From: Isoetes taiwanensis
Lineage: Eukaryota; Streptophyta; Lycopodiopsida; Isoetales; Isoetaceae
NCBI GenBank assembly: GCA_021234155.1
Contig: JAJEKV010000003.1
Coordinates: 30,487,166 to 30,551,165 of the forward strand
Length of the DNA stretch: 64,000 nt
Reading direction: 5' to 3'
Of this stretch, positions 1-7,571 are shown in pieces (position 1 is the first letter of the stretch; each line of letters starts with the position of its first letter). The notes beneath the pieces were generated by a model, which worked only from the letters and a program-made list of their open reading frames with translations, was not told the origin of the DNA and did no database searches. The position numbers and the translations under genes were made by a program.

Positions 1-203
1 TGAGTCTTTGCCTAACCTCCACCTCGGATGCGAGCATCTCTTGTAAAATATGATAATTATTTTCAGTTAGCTTTCCGTGATGGGCGTGTAAGTATTTTTC
101 TCGACCTTAGCCTTTGGCTATGCGGCGCATGGCTCTTAAATATTTTTAACATGCTTGTTGTTTTCTATGTTAGGTCTGGGAGCTACAAGAAAAACTTTTT
201 GAC

Positions 204-615
204 ATGTTCTCTGAGGGCACTTTAAAAACTAAAGGCAAGTCAACGGATTCCAAGAGGAAGAAAAATGATCCCGCAAAGCAAAAGGATATGGGTATAATGG
301 CCTGGCGTGAAATGCAAGGCCTACAAAATGTTGACAAAGTTTGTGAGGTCCTGCAAAAGGTTGTTGATAAACAGTTCACTCTGGAAGAGATGCAGCGAGA
401 ATTTAAACAGTAAGCCTACATTACACACTCACGTTTTTTCCAATGTTTGTTATTAACCTCTTGGAACGTTTGCAGCCAAAAAGATTGTGCACTCTGTCAG
501 CAACAGCTAATGGTTCACCTCAACTGCGACAACTGGGAGAAGGTGCGGGAATTATACCCCACGTGGTCCTCAGACGAAAAAATAAATCAATATGCCACCA
601 ACTTTACCAACTGGG
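204..615 (+). pseudogene. possible exon fragments of an unidentified protein
   Basis: An open stretch at 204-413 encodes a charged, helical-looking peptide of 69 residues. A second short stretch at about 475-615 follows a plausible acceptor (ttgcag) and ends at a plausible donor (CTGGTATGT). It reads as a peptide with a Cys-x2-Cys-like element and the run YPTWSSDEKINQYATNF. The two could be neighbouring exons, but no clean GT donor is visible at the end of the first one, and I recognise no family. Together with the DUF8039-like exon at 4.4 kb they may be scraps of one transposon-encoded gene; that is inference only. Confidence 0.2.
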
Positions 616-672
616 TATGTCATTTCTTTCTCCTCCTTGCTGCTTGAGTTAAGGTATTCGTTTTTTAAATGC

Positions 673-737
673 GCTATGCGGCGCATAGCATGTGATTGAG
701 GACCTTATGGTAGTGCTATGCGGCGCGATAGCACTAC
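673..737. repeat. two adjacent GC-rich inverted repeats
   Basis: Positions 673-689 read GCTATGC-GGC-GCATAGC, a 7-bp stem with a 3-base loop. Positions 710-737 read GTAGTGCTAT, eight G/C bases, then ATAGCACTAC, a 10-bp stem. The same core (CTATGCGGCGCAT) occurs near 117-132, and shortened forms (CTATGCGCATAG, CTATGCGCGCATAG) occur at about 2077 and 2241. This looks like a small family of foldback sequences; no function is visible. Confidence 0.6.
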
Positions 738-739
738 CC

Positions 740-2060
740 CGAGTCCCTCTCTCCCCATGCTATGCACGATAAAGCACGAAAGTGAGGAGCTGTCGTTTTG
801 TTTCTTACAAATTGTTTTTGGCTTTCGAAAAGAAAGACCCCATGCCACGGCTTTTTGAACATGGTCCGGCTAGCTAAGGAGGGCGGTCAAAGCTGAAAAA
901 AGTCTCAAGAAATTTGAACGAGTTTGGTGCCTTCGAATTTGAAAGATTTGATATGTTTGGCCAGAATTGTCTTTATCGGGTGTATCGTGGGAATTGTGTC
1001 AAACTTCGACCACACTTTGAGACACGGCAACTATTCCTTGTGCATTTGTGACATACCTTCACGGGTTTAAGTTGCTCGACGGTAGCGTGGTGATGACTCA
1101 CCATTTACGTCGCGGAGTTTGATTCTTTTTTTGGGAAGGTTTGTTAAGATAAACACCGCCCGCCTCGGAGGATTGTCGTCTTCCACTCCACTAACCAGGC
1201 GGTATGGTGCAAGCGGCTATGAAGACCCACTTTGCAAAGGCTGGTTTCTGAGGCTGCCATATGGTAGCGTCTAGTTGTTTTCTCCATGCGGGCATAAGCG
1301 AATACAAAAGTGTTTCCTTTCTTTGCAGGTTAAAGGCGAATATTAGGGGAGGTGGTGGTGCTAGACTTGTCAACTTGTGGGGAGCAGATTCACATAGGCT
1401 ACCATAGCATATCGGGCGAGAGAAGCCAAATGCACTATAACTGCTAGCGGCATGGATTTTCGCAATGCGTTTCAATGCCCAGCAGTCTTACAAAAGCTTC
1501 TGAGACCAGTTCACGAGGGGCGCATTGTCAATCCCTACCGAAGCCTCGGAGACTAATTAACACGCAGCTTACGGACATGTTCTCGCAAACGGAGATTGGG
1601 TCGTTGGCGCATTTTCGAGGATCGGCACCACGTTGGCTTGTGCATTCTGAAGGGCGCGAAGCTGGCAGAGCCATTGGCGTCGACGCGATGCGTAGCATAC
1701 ATCAAGTCACGTGTCGGTTCCTTACGACTTGCTTGGGACGAAAAGCAGGAACTTGGGATCAAGGATAAGGATGGTGTTAGGCCTTCTCTGTTCGAGCACT
1801 GTGCCTCCTCTTTACAGGGAACAACGACGATCAAAGCGACTATGTTGAATTGATTCCGTCGAAGATCCACTTAAGGTCACACGGGTTGAAGATCCGCCGA
1901 GTCGAGGAAAATCTAGAAGCTACTAAGCCTAAGTCTCACGGAGGTTGAATCGGATGAGGAAATACACGCAAAGGATGTTCCTTTGGATATTTAAAATTTC
2001 ATTCCAAAAGTTAAACATTTTATTCTATGTGCCCTATTTTTAAATGTAATATATTCCATT
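740..2060. other. stretch without a recognisable gene
   Basis: Several frames stay open for 85-105 codons around 1475-1870, on both strands and overlapping each other. None has a recognisable motif, good start context or splice pattern. The base composition is balanced, which alone allows such open frames. It may be decayed transposon sequence. I assign nothing. Confidence 0.3.
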
Positions 2061-2061
2061 A

Positions 2062-2385
2062 ATGATCTGTCATGTCTATGCGCATAGGCTTTTTCTCTTT
2101 CGAGTTGCATTTTGTTGGTCTAAAAAGTTTGTCTTTTACTTTGTTTAAAAACAAGAAAACCTGCTTGTCTTCGAAATGTGGATTTCTTTAGGCTCACTGC
2201 GTTTTTTAAATAAATTATAATTTAATAAGGACTGTCTTCTCTATGCGCGCATAGGCTTTTCTCTTTTCAGTTGCATTTTTGTGCTCCAAAAAGTGTGTTT
2301 CTTACTTTGTCCAAAACCAAGAAAACCTGCTTGTCTTCGAAATGTGGACTTTTTTTAGGCTCACTGCGTTTTTTGGGCTTGTTTT
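2062..2385. repeat. tandem duplication, unit about 166 bp
   Basis: The stretch containing CTATGCGCATAGGC and CCTGCTTGTCTTCGAAATGT occurs twice, offset by about 166 bp, with scattered substitutions. Each copy carries the same short CTATGCG(CG)CATAG palindrome near its start. Confidence 0.7.
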
Positions 2386-2513
2386 TTTTAAAAAATGGCT
2401 AAAATGCCGAATTTACGTGTTTTTGAAAAAGGAATCTGCAATTGCACCACAGGTCATTAGTGCATTTGCTAGGTCACCTTGTTAGAGGAGAGAATGTTCT
2501 TTACCGCCCCGGG

Positions 2514-2719
2514 TTTCTCGACTCGCGAGTCGAGAAAGTCCCTTGAATGTTTAATTTTCTTTTACTTCTATGGTTTTCTCGACTCACGAGTCGAGAAAGC
2601 TCCGCATCCTTTGACTTTTCTATGTTCCCCTGGCTTTCTTGACTCGCGAGTCGAGAAACCCCAGTGAAAATCGAGAAATGATAGGATGCTAGGGCTTTCT
2701 CGACTCGCGAGTCGAGAAA
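2514..2719. repeat. four palindromes at 60-61 bp spacing
   Basis: Near-identical 24-bp palindromes built on TCTCGACTCGCGAGTCGAGA lie at 2514-2537, 2575-2598, 2635-2658 and 2696-2719, extended by TT/AA at the ends. The first and fourth are perfect palindromes. The second has one central change (CACGAG) and the third one change (TTGACT). The 36-37 bp between them are mostly different from copy to copy. The open reading frame running through here (repeating FSTRES/FLDSRVEK) is a by-product of the repeats. Confidence 0.85.
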
Positions 2720-3236
2720 CCGCCGAATCAGAGAGTTCTTTACCTTATGTAGCTGGCACTCACTGCTATTGTGTTGCAGCGGTGGCTAATCTTTGGCCAG
2801 CTTCGGTCTTTGGCGTCTCGGCTGCAAGAACTTCGCACTCTAAACAGCATATCTATCCTTGATCCTTTGCGGCACCTCCTTCTCCGTCTCGCAATACTTG
2901 CGCTGCCCTCCTCGAATCTTTGACCGTCTACTACCGAGGTCGGACGTCTTTTCCCTTGAGGTCTTCCTCGGACTTCCGGTGAACAAGTCGCCGATTCGAT
3001 CTGCTGAAAGGTATGACATCCGCGGGCATTGGATCTGCAGCGGGGGATGTCGCACCATCAGGTTGAGAATCTCCGGCATGTGTCTTTGGATTAAATTCCA
3101 CCGTGGTTGAACAAGGCGGCATCTCCGTGCAAACCTTCAGCGTCGATGTCCACCGGCGGCTTGTGTGATATTCCCAGCGGATATCTTGAGCCGGCCGCTC
3201 CATTTTACGTGCCCCTCTCTTTGAAATCTGATGCGG

Positions 3237-3941
3237 TCATGCGGATCCATTGGTGGGAGTCGACCATATCTTCGTGCGCTTCATCATCGATTCCTCCCGT
3301 GTTGTGTCATCTCCTCCATCTGTGGTCTTGTCCGGACTTTTTTCTTTATGAACCACAACTTCCCTCCCCACTGTCGAGTGTTGTAGAGTCTTCAGCACAG
3401 TGGATGTGAAGCTCCCCGTGTTGAACAGTTTTTCCCTCACTCTGGAAATCTCCATTCCAAGCTCCCTGGATATTAGGGTCCCGGCCTCCTCCATCCTTTC
3501 CAGATCCTTCCACCCAAGGTTCTGACAGTTTAAAGGCGCCGGCCTTTTGTCGGTGCTCTTCGACTTGCTCATTGAGGAGTGAGAATAATTTGAAACTGAT
3601 AATTTTTTCGTGTGGTAGAACTTACTCTTTTGGCAGTCTTCCACAAACATTGATAGATGCTTCGAATCTGGCGCAGAGACGGAGAGCACAACACCGACCT
3701 TCTTGTACTTGTCTCTGGAGCTCTTCTTATCCCTTTGGTGGAGAAACAGATCTTTCTCCTTCCCACTTGTTGATACCTCGACAAACCACCAAGAATCTGC
3801 TGGTGTGTCAAGAAGCTCTGTCTCCAATCCCTCGATGACGAAGAACGGAGTTCGGCCAGTGATCACTAGTGAGTCCTCGGTGAATGCTGCAAGACCAAAG
3901 GATGGATCAGTAAAGGTATTCCGACCAAAGAAAAACCTCAC
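3237..3941 (-). CDS. hypothetical protein, 234 codons
   Basis: This minus-strand frame encodes a polar, Lys/Ser/Thr-rich protein with runs such as RDKKSSRDKYKKVG. I recognise no domain. It begins at an ATG overlapping by 4 bases the stop of an upstream frame (3938-4162), so the two may be one longer frame broken by a frameshift or joined by an unseen intron. Minus-strand frames continue downstream to about 2840 but overlap one another and look like chance. The surroundings contain transposon scraps, so a retroelement gag or a degenerate host gene are both possible. Confidence 0.3.
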   Translation of the reverse strand: MRFFFGRNTFTDPSFGLAAFTEDSLVITGRTPFFVIEGLETELLDTPADSWWFVEVSTSGKEKDLFLHQRDKKSSRDKYKKVGVVLSVSAPDSKHLSMFVEDCQKSKFYHTKKLSVSNYSHSSMSKSKSTDKRPAPLNCQNLGWKDLERMEEAGTLISRELGMEISRVREKLFNTGSFTSTVLKTLQHSTVGREVVVHKEKSPDKTTDGGDDTTREESMMKRTKIWSTPTNGSA

Positions 3942-4162
3942 ATCTCACCTGGAGCGCCTGTCTTTCTCTTCTTGCTGCCGCTAGAACCCGGTTTCGCTCG
4001 GCGCCTAAGCTTCTTGGGCCGAGTCGTCATGTCTATATGCCCCCCACTTCTTCTTTTGCTCGAACCCTTACGTAAATTAAGCTTCCTCCGCGCCTTGGAG
4101 GTTTTAGGACTGCTGCGTAAAAGGGTGGGCGTGTTCTTAATTTTGAATTTAAGGACATACAA
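3938..4162 (-). CDS. short basic hypothetical reading frame
   Basis: The frame has 74 codons and is very rich in Lys and Arg (for example RRRAKPGSSGSKKRKTG), a composition typical of a nuclear-localisation or nucleic-acid-binding segment. It ends by overlapping the start of the 234-codon frame below it. The simplest reading is that it is the N-terminal part of the same broken gene. No family is recognised. Confidence 0.25.
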   Translation of the reverse strand: MYVLKFKIKNTPTLLRSSPKTSKARRKLNLRKGSSKRRSGGHIDMTTRPKKLRRRAKPGSSGSKKRKTGAPGEM

Positions 4163-4354
4163 TCATTTAAGAAAAAGCGGGCTAAAGGGTGCAAAGCCGC
4201 GGTCGGCTTTAGCCCGCCCAAACACCATTTCGAAATTGAATCACATCCAGGGACTTAGTGAGCGCAGTGTGGCTTATCTTCACTGCGGCATTGGCGACTT
4301 AGAGTTGGGAGGCGAGCATCGACCTATGGCGACTTCAGGAATGGCGCCCACGGC

Positions 4355-4699
4355 GTGGTAAGCTCCTCACGGCCTTGCTCAGGTGTATTTTTTTCTTCCG
4401 GCGTCTTATTGCAAGTAGTTGATTTGATCGATGAGCACGGAGCTAAGGTAGCAAGCGGAGAGGAGCTGCCAGACACGGGAATGCTACACTGCAGCGCCAT
4501 GGAACGGGGATACACGAGAATCGCATTGATACAAGTATTAGATGCGAATGCACTCTTGATGAGACCGACAGAAGAAGCAAAGACTCTCGGTGAGGCTGCG
4601 GGATCTGTCATACAATGGCCCAAGGAATTACTGCGTGAAGAGGTGAGTTTCAGAGATGCCTGTGTTATTTTGCGTGTAGAACATGCCGTCTGTGTTTAG
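4355..4699 (+). pseudogene. DUF8039-like exon of a plant transposon protein
   Basis: The frame contains a stretch reading VVDLIDEHGAKVASGEELPD, then LHC, a middle part with LDANALLMRP, and the signature TLGEAAGSVIQWP near the end. This order (small beta-rich start, LWRP/LMRP-like element, then LG-A-G-IxWP) is what I remember of DUF8039, a domain found in many plant transposon-encoded proteins. The likely splice donor is GAAGAG|GTGAG at about 4641, and an acceptor probably lies in the T-rich run just before 4420. No partner exons can be joined with confidence, so it is treated as a fragment. Confidence 0.45.
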
Positions 4700-4950
4700 A
4701 TCATGGAACTGCTCATAAGCTCGACAGATTTATTGTTTCCTTGTCCAGCATTTTTCAGCTTCGAGAGATGATTTACTCTCTGGGTTGAGAGATGCTCGGC
4801 ACGGAAACAATGGATCGGGGGTTAACGTGAACAGTTCCGTTTTAGGTGTGTTTTTTCTTGGAATGTTTTCTTCGAATGTTGTATATATATCAGGCTAGGT
4901 CTAAGGCCCTGGAGATGTGGTTCAAATGCATACTCCTGTGGTTAGTCGGA

Positions 4951-6008
4951 GAGGCCTCTACCCTCTCAGAACCACTCCTCTTCGCAATATTCGAGGAATG
5001 TGGTTCGAAGGAGAGTGGCTCAGACAGGCTAGAGGCACTTGGGACTAAAAACAGGAAAATACAAACAGGAGTGCTTAGTTGTAGAGGCCTGTGCTACGTC
5101 CCAAAGGCCTGCAGACAGTCAGGGCCACTTCCCTTCGCAATATTCGAGGAATATAGTTTGAAGGAGAGTGGCTGAGACTGTCTGCAGGCACCTGGAGATT
5201 GCTATGTGGGAGCGGGCATTGCTATGTGGGAGCGGGCTAAGGGATTCTGACTGGGTCGAGGCCACTGCGACCATACACAGGAGAATTGGCTGGCTACGGG
5301 ATTCTCGACTTGCGAGTCGAGAAAGGCCTGTATTGGCTTCCTGTCTGCATTCTCGACTCGCAAGTCGAGAATGCCTTAAGCCATCGACAACTCTAGATAG
5401 TACACATGGAGTGCTGGCTGGTTTAAGGCATTCTCGACTCGCAAGTCGAGAATGCAGCCAGCAAGCTCTGAGGTTTCCCTGTGGTTAGTTGTAGAGGCCT
5501 CCACCCAGTTCGAGCCCCTCCCTTCAATATTAAGCCGAAGATGGTTGAAGGAGAGTGGCTCGACGGGTGGAGGCCATTCTCCACACGAGGAGAATTGGCT
5601 GGCTAAAGGATTCTCGACTTGCGAGTCGAGAATGCAAGTGTTGGCTTCCTGTCTGCATTCTCGACTCGCAAGTCGAGAATGCCTTAGCCATCGAGAACTC
5701 CAGATAGTACACATGGAGTGCTGGCTGGATAAGGCATTCTCGACTCGCGAGCCGAGAATGCAGACAGCAAGCTCTGTGGTTTCCCTATGGTTAGTTGTAG
5801 AGGCCTCCACCCAGTCCGAGCCCATCCCTTCTAATATTCGGCCGAAGATGGTTCGAAGGAGACGGCCTCTGACTGGGTAGAGGCCACTGCGACCATACAC
5901 AGGAGAATTGGCTTGCCAAGGGTTGGCCTGCAGACAGTCAAAACCACTTCCCTTCGCAATATTCGAGCAAGATAGTTTGAAGGAGAGTGGTTAAGACTGT
6001 CTGCGGGC
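4951..6008. repeat. field of five related long hairpins
   Basis: Five foldback units lie at 4951-5036, 5107-5189, 5496-5575, 5802-5885 and 5936-6008. Each has an outer stem of 7-15 bp beginning GCCT..., an inner CCACT/AGTGG- or CCC-type stem, a CTTC/GAAG stem and an AT-rich apex such as AATATTCGAGGAATAT. Stem sequences differ between units while pairing is often kept (GCCTCTA/TAGAGGC, GCCTGCA/TGCAGGC, GCCTCCA/TGGAGGC). The 22-bp palindromes lie in the gaps between units. No coding sequence is visible. Either repeated inverted duplication or selection on a structure could explain this. Confidence 0.75.
5302..5758. repeat. 308-bp tandem duplication carrying paired palindromes
   Basis: Two units about 308 bp apart each contain three 22-bp palindromes (5302-5323, 5350-5371, 5431-5452; and 5611-5632, 5658-5679, 5737-5758). 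In each unit the second and third palindromes form the ends of a larger inverted repeat with about 40-bp arms (5341-5378 against 5424-5461) around a 45-bp centre. The centre of most palindromes is TTGCGA or TCGCAA, which leaves one wobble or mismatched pair, and not the perfect TCGCGA. The unit continues through the hairpins at 5496-5575 and 5802-5885. Confidence 0.8.
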
Positions 6009-6075
6009 ATCTGTAGAATGCACTAGAGCCGGCACTGGTGTGTGTGAGATTAGCGGGCTTTGGCTAGGAATGACA

Positions 6076-6262
6076 TTCTCAACTCGCGAGTCGAGAATGC
6101 AAGAATGGCGTTATTCTCGACTGGCGAGTCGGGAATCCCTCAACCAGCCAACAATCCAGAGTGTACATTCCCTGTTCTCGCCTCGCGAGTCGAGACATTC
6201 TCGAGTCGCGAGTCGAGAATAAGGCCTGTACTTTCTGGATTGTTGGCAAGCTGAGGGATTCC
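6076..6262. repeat. nested inverted repeat with four more palindromes
   Basis: Palindrome copies lie at 6076-6097, 6114-6135, 6175-6195 and 6198-6219. The last two touch almost directly. Around them, 6132-6167 and 6227-6262 are inverted copies of each other (36-bp arms, about five mismatches), so the whole block can fold as a stem with palindromes inside it. Confidence 0.75.
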
Positions 6263-6980
6263 GACTTCGCCAATCAGAACTTCGAGTTCCATACGCACCT
6301 CTCACGCAAAGGAGGATATCTTTGTGAGTTAAATTGCGGTTACGTGAAGCAATTCCTATTCTTAGTTTATAGTTAGAAAAAATCAATCCTAGTTATGTTC
6401 TGTTATGAAACATTCATAGACAGTTTAGCAATTTCTGTTGTGAATCATTCCTAGTAATGTTCCGTTACTGCTCTGCAATATCTTACTTCCTATCACCTCT
6501 CTCTGATGATTTCTATCTCGGTTGCTTGCTACTACTCTTACCACTATTCTCACTTGTGCCTGTACAATGTATTCAATTCAACAAAAACTAAGAAAAAGAA
6601 AACAAAAACAGAAAACAATACAAAAGAAAAACAGAAAACAGAGAACAAATGAGATTAATGAGAAAACAGAGAACAGTGGAGACAAATGAGATTAAAAAAC
6701 GGTATGATATTACAAAAACATACCTGGAAGATTTGTTGGATGAGGAGGAAGCTCCCGTGTTCGATTCCATGTGGCTACAGGCGTTCGCAAAGCATGAATA
6801 AGGATTTGTCGGGCTGGAAATTGTATCAGGCAATAATAAGAGCCTCTAACAAAGAATATAAGTAAACGTGCAGTAAAGAACTTACAGAAAACTAAAAAGA
6901 AGCAGTAAAAAAAGCTAAAAACTTACAGAGAAGAACCTCACTTTCTTCTCAGGCAGTAACGCCCGCTCGAACACTCAATC
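6263..6980. other. gene-free AT-rich stretch
   Basis: There are repeated short words (GAAACATTCATAG..., CATTCCTAGTAATGTTCCGTTA) and an A-rich run at 6585-6710. No supported gene, terminal repeat or RNA is seen. It separates the hairpin field from the DUF7869-like element. Confidence 0.4.
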
Positions 6981-7329
6981 TGCGCGAAAACTTCGGCGCT
7001 GGATGCGTCGTGATCCGCCGACCAGGCTGCTGTCATCGATGGCCTTGGAATCGATCGGTTCGGTCGATCGCCTGATGGGAAAACAGGGCGCTTAGGGAAA
7101 ACAGAGAGCGGGAAGAGTGATCAGAGAGAACAGGGGAGGAAGAATGGTCGGGGAGGAAGAGGAAGAGGGTGCAGTTATTTCTGGCTGCACCCTCGAACTA
7201 AATAAAAGTGCAATAATAAAGATCACATCCGCGTGTGGGCCATACCCTCCATGACATGGCAATGCGGGTTCTTGGCGTGTACGCTATCGGCCTCGAGGGG
7301 CGCCCGCGTGGCCAGGACAAGATATTAAA

Positions 7330-7555
7330 GGTTAATATGATTTATACCATGGTTGATATGGTTATACCATCATCTAAAATGGTTATGTTCATATGTTATA
7401 TATTTAATATGGTTATATAGTTTCAATGGTTACATATGGTTTTAATGTTTACATATGGTTTATATTGAATATGGTTGTATGGTTTAATATGGTTATATGA
7501 TTTTAGTGGTTATATATGGTTGTATGGTTTATATTTAATATGTTTGTATGGTTTT
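7330..7555 (+). repeat. GGTTATATATGGTT-type simple repeat
   Basis: Irregular repetition of ATGGTT/TATATGGTT lies just upstream of the DUF7869-like gene. The inverted copy at about 59280-59510 has a different-length expansion of the same motif (AACCATTAAAACC). The repeat belongs to the element and is length-variable. Confidence 0.6.
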
Positions 7556-7571
7556 AATTCAGGGAGCATGT

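Noticed and set aside
1475..1870. Overlapping frames of 85-105 codons as a host gene
   Set aside because: Three frames on two strands overlap, with no motif and no splice structure.
2514..2719. CRISPR-like regularly spaced palindromes
   Set aside because: The context is a plant nuclear genome, there are only four units and no cas genes, and the same palindrome occurs irregularly elsewhere.
5376..5900. 174-codon minus-strand and 142-codon plus-strand reading frames
   Set aside because: They repeat SRLASREC/STCESRM-type peptides that come directly from the palindrome and the 308-bp tandem unit; both strands are open for the same reason.
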